DNA from: Desulfamplus sp.
GTDB lineage: Bacteria > Desulfobacterota > Desulfobacteria > Desulfobacterales > Desulfobacteraceae
Length of the DNA stretch: 18,258 nt
NCBI GenBank assembly: GCA_015232935.1
Contig: JADFYT010000015.1
Coordinates: forward strand, 1-18,258
Direction: 5' to 3'
The notes beneath the pieces are model-generated. The model had not been told where the DNA came from and did not search any database. It saw nothing but the letters and a program-made list of their open reading frames with translations. Every line of letters begins with the position of its first letter. The stretch's first letter is position 1. The translations under genes and the position numbers were made by a program. Below are positions 1 through 6,042 of the stretch, piece by piece.

Positions 1-1
1 T

Positions 2-325
2 GACACATTGATGGATAAAATCAGAGTACAGATTAAAAAAAATAAAGAAAAACAGAAAAATCATATGTCGGGCAGCAAAGAGACCATTAAAAGCGATGAA
101 ATAGACCTGGAAGAGGTGGTGGAAACAGAGACCGAAAAAAAAAACTCCTATGACATAGTCCTGGAAACACTTGATTATAAACCTATGGATATTGATGATG
201 CGGTTGCTGAACTAAATGCAGCACGAGATAATTTTTTTGTTTTTAACAATTCAAGAACTGAACGTTTAAATGTTCTTTATAGAAGGAGTGATGGCAACCT
301 GGGACTTATTCAGCCCAAGGCATAA
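2..325 (+). CDS. hpf: Ribosome hibernation promoting factor, long form (C-terminal part, 5' end outside window)
   Basis: The frame is open from the first bases of the window, so the 5' end is missing; about 107 codons remain. The N-terminal ribosome-binding domain is represented only by its last basic helix (KIRVQIKKNKEKQK). A variable acidic linker (residues EIDLEEVVETETEKK) follows, then the C-terminal domain typical of long HPF: a KPMDIDDAV segment, FFVFNNS, a LNVLYRRSDGN core and a GLIQP ending. In the known family this C-terminal domain dimerises and pairs two 70S ribosomes into inactive 100S particles during slow growth. The gene lies upstream of ptsN and rapZ, the usual rpoN-hpf-ptsN-rapZ neighbourhood, so rpoN is expected just outside the window. 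A strong terminator at 508-547 ends this transcript after a long 3' UTR. Confidence 0.93.
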   Translation, partial: DTLMDKIRVQIKKNKEKQKNHMSGSKETIKSDEIDLEEVVETETEKKNSYDIVLETLDYKPMDIDDAVAELNAARDNFFVFNNSRTERLNVLYRRSDGNLGLIQPKA

Positions 326-348
326 AAATGCAGCTCTTTATTTTTATG

Positions 349-466
349 TGAAAGCCTCTATAACCAATTTATATAAAAAGACTTTCATGCATCGTTGTGA
401 TGCGTAAGCAATCATGGTGGTTTTATGTGAAAGTCCTACAAAATAGCAGTAATCATGAGGCTTTCA
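349..466 (+). other. Nested inverted repeats in the hpf 3' region
   Basis: Two 8-base inverted pairs are nested: an outer pair TGAAAGCC (349-356) with GGCTTTCA (459-466), and an inner pair GACTTTCA (380-387) with TGAAAGTC (428-435). Inside the inner pair is a hairpin GCATC-GTTGT-GATGC (389-403). The same region holds a 13-base direct repeat, TTTTATGTGAAAG, at 342-354 and 421-433. No ORF of any credibility is present. It could be a structured hpf 3' UTR, a 3'-UTR-derived small RNA ending at the 508-547 terminator, or decayed repeats. The pairing is seen in the sequence; function is unknown. Confidence 0.4.
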
Positions 467-507
467 TTTTTAGTTGTGCCCATCAGGGCATGGCAGTTAT
501 ATGAAAT

Positions 508-547
508 TGTAGAGACACATTACCGTGTGTCTCTACAGTTTTTTATT
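508..547 (+). terminator. Strong intrinsic terminator downstream of hpf
   Basis: A perfect 12-base-pair stem, TGTAGAGACACA (508-519) with TGTGTCTCTACA (526-537), closes a 6-base loop (TTACCG) and is followed by GTTTTTTATT. It ends transcripts arriving from hpf and therefore separates hpf from ptsN, which then needs its own promoter in 548-725. No convincing sigma-70 promoter is recognisable there. Confidence 0.9.
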
Positions 548-616
548 AGACTTCCTGCAAAACTTGATTATATTCTTTGATTTTGCTGTATGAAACGCAA
601 GTTCTGCAAGAGACCT
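548..616. repeat. Imperfect inverted repeat, possible miniature repeat element
   Basis: The left arm (548-566) and the reverse complement of the right arm (598-616) match at 14 of 19 positions, the best part being GCAAAACTTG (557-566) against CAAGTTCTGC (598-607). The arms are 31 bases apart. The left arm resembles a sequence at 3938-3953 (GACTT, two variable bases, TGCAA, one variable base, AC), so it may belong to a dispersed intergenic repeat family. This is a weak call based on pattern only. Confidence 0.3.
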
Positions 617-725
617 ATTGTTAGTTGCAGCTATCAGGTCATGGTCATTAACATGAATTACATAATGCTGTTATCCCTGAACCTGAACCATCCTATGTAT
701 CAGAGACAACAAGGTAAACTATTTA

Positions 726-1184
726 ATGAAAATATCAGATATTCTTGATAAAGATTCAATAATTGCGAATTTAAAATCCAAGGATAAAAAAGGGGTTCTT
801 GAAGAGCTTGCAGCATCTATTTCAAAGAACACCGGAACAGAAACAAAGAATATTGTCAAAGTTCTTCTTGAACGAGAACAGCTTGGCAGTACGGGTATTG
901 GTGGGGGAATTGGCATACCCCATGGCAAACTTGCCGACATCAATTCTATTGTTATAGGTTTTGGACTAAGCCGCGAAGGTGTTGATTTTGACTCTTTAGA
1001 CAACAAGCCTGTCCATATTTTTTTCCTTCTTATTACTCCGGCCAACTCTACTGGTATTCATCTAAATGTGCTTGCCCATATCTCAAAACTCCTGAAGCAG
1101 AGCCATTTTAAGAATAGCCTGTTGAAAGCTGAATCTGCTGAGGAAATTGAACAACTTATCCACTCTGTGGATGAAGAATTTTAG
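726..1184 (+). CDS. ptsN: PTS IIA-like nitrogen regulatory protein (EIIA-Ntr)
   Basis: The 152-residue product has the full length of the EIIA-Ntr/fructose-type EIIA fold. The phosphorylated histidine is H66 in GIPHGK, preceded by a Gly-rich GSTGIGGGIGIPH segment characteristic of the family. The phosphate would come from EI-Ntr and NPr, neither of which is encoded here. The cytoplasmic protein is known in other bacteria to regulate potassium, nitrogen and envelope functions by its phosphorylation state rather than to move sugar. The chosen ATG has AAGGT about ten bases upstream. The stop codon TAG shares one base with the GTG start of rapZ, so the two are translationally coupled. The position beside hpf and rapZ supports ptsN rather than a transport-linked fructose EIIA. 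Confidence 0.93.
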   Translation: MKISDILDKDSIIANLKSKDKKGVLEELAASISKNTGTETKNIVKVLLEREQLGSTGIGGGIGIPHGKLADINSIVIGFGLSREGVDFDSLDNKPVHIFFLLITPANSTGIHLNVLAHISKLLKQSHFKNSLLKAESAEEIEQLIHSVDEEF

Positions 1185-2086
1185 TGGACAACAACTCAAA
1201 AATGAAACATCAGAAGATATTTATTATCACCGGGATATCAGGCTCGGGCAAGACCACTGCAATGGCAGCATTTGAAGATGCTGGTTTTTACTGTGTAGAC
1301 AACATGCCAATGGCTCTGTTGCCCAAATTTTTGGATCTTCCCCTTAAAAATGATCCTAAAATCAAAGGTTTGTCTTTTGTGATGGACATGAGGGAACATG
1401 AATTTTTAACTCAGTATTCTGTGACTATTGAAGCACTCAGAGAACGAGGCTTTAACCCTGTCACTATTTTTCTTGATGCAGATGAAAACACCTTGATCAA
1501 AAGATTCAGTCAGACAAGACGACATCATCCAATGTCACATGATACAAGCCTGACAGAGAGCATTCGTTCAGAAAAAAAAGAGATGCTCTCCATCAAAAAC
1601 AGTTCAGAGATAATCATTGACACTTCTTTATACAATCCTCATCGACTCAAAGCAGAGATAGTCTCTATTGCTTTTGGAAAAGAGTCAAAAAAACAGATAT
1701 CAATGAAAACCAATATAATGTCTTTTGGATTTAAATATGGTATCCCTTCTGATGCTGATCTTGTTATTGATATGAGATTTTTGACCAATCCTTTTTTTGT
1801 TCCCGCCTTGAAGAACCAGGATGGCGAGTCTGAAGATGTTAAAAATTTTGTCCTCTCATTGAATGAAACTGCTGAATTTCTTGATAGATATATCAATCTT
1901 CTTGACTATCTTTTTCCTCTTTACCAAAAAGAGGGAAAAGCCTACCTTACAATTGCTGTTGGATGCACAGGCGGACGTCACAGGAGTGTTGCCATTGCCA
2001 GAAAAATATTTGAACACTTTAACTCCATGGGAATAAAAGCCGGAATTATTCACAGAGATATCGACAGGGACTTAACGGAATCATGA
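1184..2086 (+). CDS. rapZ: RapZ/YvcJ family nucleotide-binding protein (RNase adapter protein)
   Basis: The 300-residue protein has a P-loop GISGSGKT at residues 17-24, a CVDNMP motif shortly after it (YCVDNLP in most homologues), the DMRFLTNPF segment, and the C-terminal GCTGGRHRS signature at about 260-268. In E. coli RapZ binds the small RNAs GlmY and GlmZ and presents GlmZ to RNase E, controlling GlmS and amino-sugar synthesis; in most other phyla the role is less clear and a GTP/ATP or nucleotide-second-messenger function has been proposed. The start is taken as GTG 1184, overlapping the ptsN stop; ATG 1202 (residue 7) is an alternative and would better match the usual short N-terminus before the P-loop. 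The stop overlaps the next gene by ATGA. Confidence 0.93.
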   Translation: MDNNSKMKHQKIFIITGISGSGKTTAMAAFEDAGFYCVDNMPMALLPKFLDLPLKNDPKIKGLSFVMDMREHEFLTQYSVTIEALRERGFNPVTIFLDADENTLIKRFSQTRRHHPMSHDTSLTESIRSEKKEMLSIKNSSEIIIDTSLYNPHRLKAEIVSIAFGKESKKQISMKTNIMSFGFKYGIPSDADLVIDMRFLTNPFFVPALKNQDGESEDVKNFVLSLNETAEFLDRYINLLDYLFPLYQKEGKAYLTIAVGCTGGRHRSVAIARKIFEHFNSMGIKAGIIHRDIDRDLTES

Positions 2087-2496
2087 CAGGCATTCTAATT
2101 GTAACTCACGCCAATCTGGGCCATGCCCTTATTGAAGCACTTGAATTTATTGTAGATGATAAAATTGAAAATATTTTCTCAATATCGGTTGATATAAAAG
2201 ATAACCCTGAGTTTCTTCGTAATAAAATAAAAAAAGGGATAAAAAAAGTTAAAGATGATAAAGGGGTTATTATATTTACAGATATGTTTGGAGGAACACC
2301 CTCTAATCTAAGTTATTCATTTCTCGAAGAGGGCTCTGTTGAAGTTATTTCAGGTGTTAATTTGCCTGTTTTATTCAAGGCTGTAAATATCAGGGAAAAA
2401 ATGGATATCTCACAGGCAGTTGAACAGATTGTTGTCTATGGAAAAAGAAGCATTTCCCTTGCAAGTGGAATACTTAAAGGGGAAAAAAGAGAATAA
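2083..2496 (+). CDS. PTS mannose/fructose-family EIIA domain protein
   Basis: The 137-residue product is a single-domain EIIA of the mannose family. The phosphorylatable histidine is H9 in the opening strand ILIVTHANLG, and the central FTDMFGGTPSN motif is the family signature. Its ATG overlaps the rapZ stop (ATGA), making it the third member of a coupled ptsN-rapZ-EIIA unit. No EIIB, EIIC or EIID gene is nearby, so a regulatory phosphoryl acceptor is more likely than sugar transport; an incomplete regulatory PTS of this kind is known in Deltaproteobacteria. HPr and enzyme I are not in the window. The C-terminus is short and basic (KGEKRE), leaving no room for a fused IIB domain. Confidence 0.9.
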   Translation: MTGILIVTHANLGHALIEALEFIVDDKIENIFSISVDIKDNPEFLRNKIKKGIKKVKDDKGVIIFTDMFGGTPSNLSYSFLEEGSVEVISGVNLPVLFKAVNIREKMDISQAVEQIVVYGKRSISLASGILKGEKRE

Positions 2497-2507
2497 GGAG
2501 ATCAAGA

Positions 2508-3272
2508 ATGAAAAGAGCCCCATTGATTGCAGGTAACTGGAAAATGTTTAAAACCGGTTCTCAGGCGGTTGCGACGGCACTAAGGCTTGCCGAACTCTCC
2601 TGTGATGTCAAGGATACAGATATTATGATAGCCCCGCCATTTACAGCACTTGCTCTTGTCGGCGAAAAAATCAAGGCAAGCAGGATACATCTCGGAGCAC
2701 AAAATCTCTTTTATGAAAAAGAGGGTGCCTACACAGGAGAAATCTCTGCCAATATGCTCAAAGAGGCCGGAGTAAGCCATGTTATCATAGGGCATTCAGA
2801 GCGAAGGCAATATTTTGGTGAAAATAACGAGGATGTTTGCAAGAAAATAAGGGCTGCAGTGGAGTCATCACTTGTTCCTGTGATGTGTATTGGTGAAACT
2901 GAGTTGGAAAAAAAGGACGAAAAAACATTTTATGTTCTTGACAAACAGATTGAAAATGGGTTAAAAGGCTTCCGTTCTGATGAACTTTCAGATCTGGTTA
3001 TTGCCTATGAACCCGTATGGGCAATAGGTACAGGAAAGAGTGCTACTCCAGATCAGGCACAGCAAGTTCATAGATACATAAGAACTAAAATCCAGAAGAT
3101 GTTTGGCAGCAATTTTGCTGAAGAGACTCGGATTATATATGGTGGATCCGTAAAACCAGACAATATTTCAGAACTGATGAACCATGATGATGTTGATGGA
3201 GCATTAGTGGGCGGTGCAAGCCTTGATGCAGATAATTTTATTCAAATCATAAAATTCAATAGAATGATATAA
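2508..3272 (+). CDS. tpiA: Triosephosphate isomerase
   Basis: The 254-residue TIM barrel interconverts dihydroxyacetone phosphate and glyceraldehyde 3-phosphate in the cytoplasm. The catalytic residues are present: N10 and K12 in AGNWKMFK, H96 in IIGHSERR, and E168 in AYEPVWAIGTG, whose following residues form the mobile lid. The phosphate-binding GGSVKPDN and GALVGGASL loops are also intact, and the length is normal. A good ribosome binding site, AAGGAGAT, lies a few bases before the ATG. Spacing of 11 bases from the upstream EIIA gene and 3 bases to secG suggests one transcript. The tpiA-secG order is common in bacteria. Confidence 0.98.
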   Translation: MKRAPLIAGNWKMFKTGSQAVATALRLAELSCDVKDTDIMIAPPFTALALVGEKIKASRIHLGAQNLFYEKEGAYTGEISANMLKEAGVSHVIIGHSERRQYFGENNEDVCKKIRAAVESSLVPVMCIGETELEKKDEKTFYVLDKQIENGLKGFRSDELSDLVIAYEPVWAIGTGKSATPDQAQQVHRYIRTKIQKMFGSNFAEETRIIYGGSVKPDNISELMNHDDVDGALVGGASLDADNFIQIIKFNRMI

Positions 3273-3275
3273 CCT

Positions 3276-3638
3276 ATGACAACTTTAATCCTCTCCGTAC
3301 ATATTATTTCCTGTGTCCTTCTAATTCTGATTGTTTTGCTTCAGACAGGAAAAGGGGCGGACATGGGTGCATCATTCGGTGCCGCTTCAGGACAGTCTTT
3401 GTTTGGCGGTGGCGGACCAGCTACTGCACTAAGCAAAATAACTACAGTTGTGGCTATTGTTTTTATGCTGACATCTTTGACCATGGCTTATACATCTGGG
3501 CACAAATCGAGTCAGACCATAATGCCTGAAACAACCTCTTCTGTTGAAAAAAGTGAACCTACAGATTCTTCTCCAAATAAGGAAGTCCCATCAGAAGCAG
3601 AGACCACAAAAAAAGAAGAGCCAGCAAAATCTGAATAA
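3276..3638 (+). CDS. secG: Preprotein translocase subunit SecG
   Basis: The 120-residue inner-membrane protein has the SecG layout. A first membrane segment (about residues 3-21, LILSVHIISCVLLILIVL) leads to the conserved LLQTGKGADMGASFG loop, followed by a Gly-rich SLFGGGGPA and a second membrane segment (about 48-68). SecG sits beside SecY and SecE and assists SecA-driven export. The last 45 or so residues form a charged Ser/Thr/Glu/Lys-rich tail of low complexity, longer than in the shortest homologues. The gene follows tpiA by three bases and has no terminator of its own before the tRNA-Leu gene, as in E. coli where secG precedes leuU. Confidence 0.95.
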   Translation: MTTLILSVHIISCVLLILIVLLQTGKGADMGASFGAASGQSLFGGGGPATALSKITTVVAIVFMLTSLTMAYTSGHKSSQTIMPETTSSVEKSEPTDSSPNKEVPSEAETTKKEEPAKSE

Positions 3639-3692
3639 TTATTTTATAAACTTGCAGCAGTACCTGATTTATTGATCTCTATAAGTTATCAA

Positions 3693-3777
3693 GCCGAAGT
3701 GGTGGAATAGGTAGACACGCACGCTTGAGGGGCGTGTGGGGCGACCCGTAGGAGTTCAAGTCTCCTCTTCGGCACCA
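3693..3777 (+). tRNA. tRNA-Leu (anticodon GAG)
   Basis: The 85-base class II tRNA has an acceptor stem GCCGAAG (3693-3699) with CTTCGGC (3767-3773) and an encoded ACCA end. The anticodon stem is CACGC (3720-3724) with GCGTG (3732-3736) around the loop TTGAGGG, giving anticodon GAG (3727-3729), which reads CUC and CUU. The long variable arm typical of leucine tRNAs follows, and the T arm shows GTTCAAGTC. It lies 54 bases after secG and may be processed from the secG transcript. Confidence 0.97.
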
Positions 3778-3784
3778 AATATAA

Positions 3785-3825
3785 AAAAAGAGCCACTTAC
3801 ATTTCATGTTTGTGGCTCTTTTTGT
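3785..3825 (+). terminator. Intrinsic terminator after tRNA-Leu
   Basis: A 12-base-pair stem, AAAAAGAGCCAC (3785-3796) with GTGGCTCTTTTT (3812-3823), is followed by more T. The loop itself contains a short ACAT-TTC-ATGT hairpin. It begins eight bases after the tRNA 3' end and closes the tpiA-secG-tRNA unit. The A-run on the left arm means it could also work on the opposite strand. Confidence 0.9.
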
Positions 3826-3922
3826 TATAGTGCTCTTCTCAATACAGCAAAGATTTACGCTCTCGTAATATATTGACTCAAAGACATTTTTACAGCCATA
3901 ACTTATTTAATTTGCATGATTT

Positions 3923-3945
3923 AAAAAGTCAGGTTCTGACTTTTT
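3923..3945. other. Perfect inverted repeat before the small Cys protein gene (terminator or attenuator-like)
   Basis: AAAAAGTCAG (3923-3932) and CTGACTTTTT (3936-3945) form a perfect 10-base-pair stem with a GTT loop, and the T-run is within the stem. It lies 18 bases before the ATG of the 3964 gene. A weak candidate promoter, TTGACT (3873-3878) with CATAAC (3897-3902) at 18 bases, lies upstream, so the hairpin would fall in the leader. It may end leftover transcription, act as an attenuator, or be part of a dispersed repeat (see 548-616). Confidence 0.45.
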
Positions 3946-3963
3946 GCAAGACCATAAAAAAAT

Positions 3964-4161
3964 ATGCTGAATATAAAAAATACAAAAATAAACTGCCGAG
4001 AATGCATTCACTATTATGTCACATGGGATATAAACAATCCATACGGATGCAAGGCAATGGGTTTCAAAGGAAAAACAATGCCATCTATTACAGTTTTTAA
4101 CTCAACTGGCCAGCATTGTCTGCTATTTGAGAAAAAAAATAAAAAAAGAACTATTTCTTGA
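3964..4161 (+). CDS. Small four-cysteine conserved protein, function unknown
   Basis: The predicted 65-residue protein has a strikingly structured sequence: C11-x2-C14, then HYYVTWD, PYGCKAMGFK with C29, MPS, and STGQHC with C52. The pattern CxxC, PYGCKAxGFK and a last Cys near the end matches, from memory, a family of very short conserved proteins in Deltaproteobacteria, some carrying the misleading label uracil-DNA glycosylase; this recollection could not be checked. Four spaced cysteines suggest a bound metal (zinc or iron-sulfur). There is no signal peptide or membrane segment and the tail is Lys-rich. No clear Shine-Dalgarno precedes the ATG. The gene ends 33 bases before the ClpX-like ATPase on the same strand, so it may be part of the same unit. 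A longer overlapping frame starting upstream lacks any such pattern. Confidence 0.75.
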   Translation: MLNIKNTKINCRECIHYYVTWDINNPYGCKAMGFKGKTMPSITVFNSTGQHCLLFEKKNKKRTIS

Positions 4162-4186
4162 ATATTACCCGCACTATGATTATATT
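4158..4186 (+). promoter_or_regulatory. Candidate sigma-70 promoter just upstream of the ClpX-like ATPase
   Basis: TTGAAT (4158-4163) and TATATT (4181-4186) are separated by 17 bases, a good sigma-70 arrangement. The expected start of transcription, about 4192-4194, would be one to three bases before the ATG at 4195. No Shine-Dalgarno is visible before that ATG, so the promoter would give a leaderless or nearly leaderless message. It overlaps the last codons of the 3964 gene. The spacing and sequence are seen; activity is inferred. Confidence 0.45.
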
Positions 4187-4194
4187 ATCCAGCC

Positions 4195-6042
4195 ATGAAT
4201 GAAAAAAATGAAAATTTACCAGACCCGCAAAAAATAGAGAAAGAGATTGAAGAATTTCTGAACAAGAGATTTGGGGGAACTGTCAAGATAATATCACCAT
4301 CAATACTCCCTAAAAACGCTGCAATCAAAGGGACAGACTCTCCTTCCGAAAAAAGCGAATTCATCAATTTTGATATAAAACCTACCGAGCTTGTATCCTA
4401 CCTTGACCAGTATATCATAAGACAATATAGAGCAAAATCTGTTCTATCTACAAAAATATGTACTCATTTCAATAGAATAAAACACCTTGAAGAGAATACT
4501 GGAATTCAGGCTGGAATAACTGGCAGCATAAAGTCAAATATTCTAATGCTTGGCCCAACCGGAGTGGGTAAAACATACCTCATCAAACTAATTGCAAAAA
4601 AAATTGGTGTCCCGTTTGTCAAGGCGGACGCCACCAAATTTTCTGAAACCGGCTATGTTGGCGGTGATGTTGAAGATATCATAAGAGACCTTGTAAAAGA
4701 GGCAAATGACGATATTGAGCTTGCCCAGTATGGAATTGTGTATATTGATGAAATTGACAAGATTGCCGCAAGTCAAAACTTCAGAGGGGCGGATGTTTCC
4801 CGTACAGGTGTACAAAGAGCACTTCTTAAACCAATGGAAGAGACTGATATAGATCTCAAGGTTCCTCATGATCCAATTTCAATGATACAGGAACTTGAAA
4901 ACTACCATAAAACAGGAAAACGGAGTAAACGGCGGATCAATACCGCAAACATTCTGTTTATTGTCAGCGGGGCATTTGGAGATCTTGCACAGATTGTATC
5001 CAAACGGATATCAAAGCAGTCAATAGGATTTGGATCAACCATATCCACTGCCAAAGATGAGTCTGATATTCTCAAACACCTCAAGGCTGAAGATCTGGTG
5101 GAATTTGGATTTGAGTCGGAGTTCATAGGCAGACTTCCGGTGCGGTGCGTGCTTGAAAAACTCTCTGAAAATGACCTCTATGATATTCTCAGGATGCCAA
5201 ACAATCCGGTAATCCTTGGCAAACGTCTTGATTTTAAGGCATATGGAATTGATATTGTATTCACAGATGATTCTCTTAAACTCCTTGCTGCCAGAGCGTT
5301 TCATGAAAATACTGGTGCCAGGGGTCTTGTCAGTGCTGTCGAAGATGTTTTAATCTCTTTTGAAGAACATCTGCCGTCATCAGACATAAAGAGACTGACC
5401 GTAACTCAGAAACTTGTCGAGAATCCGGCAGAATATCTTGAAAAAATTCTTTGTGCCCATGAAAAAACAGACTCAAGTGAATATTCAGTCTCCTGTCGTA
5501 CCTCATACTATCAAAAAAACAAAAACCATGGCACAAAAGCAGACTGGTCAAAATTTTATGAGAATGATTATAACTGGGATGAAATACACCGTTTGGCAAC
5601 TGAAAATGAAAAACAGTATATTGCCGAATATGTATCCAAAAACTGGAAAAATCTATCCATAAGACATGGGCTGACCCTTTCACAATATCGGTGTACTCTT
5701 GTTGCAGAATATTTTTGTACCCATGTTACAGAACTTGGCAATGCTATACAGCAAATCAAATCATACTATGAATCAATAAAAAAAATTGAGGTCGATTTCT
5801 ATAAAAACTACGATTTAAACATTGTCCTTGAAGAGGATGCCGTTGATTTTCTCATTGAAAAGCTTATTCACAATCAAATCTCTTCAATGGAAATATCCGC
5901 AAAAATTTATAATGATTTTTACAATGGCCTAAATCTGATTCGTGACAAATCAGCAAAAAACAGATTTTTCCTATCCAGAAAATCGCTTCTGGAACCTGAA
6001 AACTTTCTGAATGACCTTATCAAAAAAGAGATATCATCATGA
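4195..6042 (+). CDS. ClpX-like AAA+ ATPase with C-terminal extension
   Basis: The 615-residue protein has a ClpX-type core: Walker A GPTGVGKT (120-127), pore loop GYVG (153-156), Walker B IVYIDEID (182-188), an IGFG loop (277-280) like the one ClpX uses to dock on ClpP, arginine finger R313 in EFIGRLP, and sensor-2 GAR (374-376). It lacks the N-terminal zinc-binding domain of ClpX. The segment after ALLKPMEE (about 210-250) differs from the RKH region of ClpX and is longer. About 190 residues follow the normal ClpX end; residues 539-608 look like a second, degenerate copy of the small domain (350-418). It is therefore a ClpX paralogue, not the housekeeping ClpX. Its stop overlaps the ahbC start (ATGA), tying it to heme synthesis. 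The substrate is unknown; an unfoldase or remodeller, with or without ClpP, is the likeliest role. Confidence 0.85.
   Translation: MNEKNENLPDPQKIEKEIEEFLNKRFGGTVKIISPSILPKNAAIKGTDSPSEKSEFINFDIKPTELVSYLDQYIIRQYRAKSVLSTKICTHFNRIKHLEENTGIQAGITGSIKSNILMLGPTGVGKTYLIKLIAKKIGVPFVKADATKFSETGYVGGDVEDIIRDLVKEANDDIELAQYGIVYIDEIDKIAASQNFRGADVSRTGVQRALLKPMEETDIDLKVPHDPISMIQELENYHKTGKRSKRRINTANILFIVSGAFGDLAQIVSKRISKQSIGFGSTISTAKDESDILKHLKAEDLVEFGFESEFIGRLPVRCVLEKLSENDLYDILRMPNNPVILGKRLDFKAYGIDIVFTDDSLKLLAARAFHENTGARGLVSAVEDVLISFEEHLPSSDIKRLTVTQKLVENPAEYLEKILCAHEKTDSSEYSVSCRTSYYQKNKNHGTKADWSKFYENDYNWDEIHRLATENEKQYIAEYVSKNWKNLSIRHGLTLSQYRCTLVAEYFCTHVTELGNAIQQIKSYYESIKKIEVDFYKNYDLNIVLEEDAVDFLIEKLIHNQISSMEISAKIYNDFYNGLNLIRDKSAKNRFFLSRKSLLEPENFLNDLIKKEISS

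Larger units (their letters stand above)
470..657. repeat. Degenerate direct repeat pair in the hpf-ptsN gap
   Basis: Positions 470-505 and 621-657 are similar. Both read TTAGTTG, five variable bases, ATCAGG, one variable base, CATGG, a variable stretch containing TTA, then ATGAA. The two copies flank the terminator (508-547) and a weak inverted repeat (548-616). This explains part of an otherwise gene-free 400-base stretch. No transposase or other gene is attached to it. Confidence 0.45.

Noticed and set aside
3873..4100. Longer plus-strand frame overlapping the small Cys gene
   Set aside because: It starts at TTG, has no patterned residues, and overlaps the four-cysteine frame, which has conserved-looking motifs.
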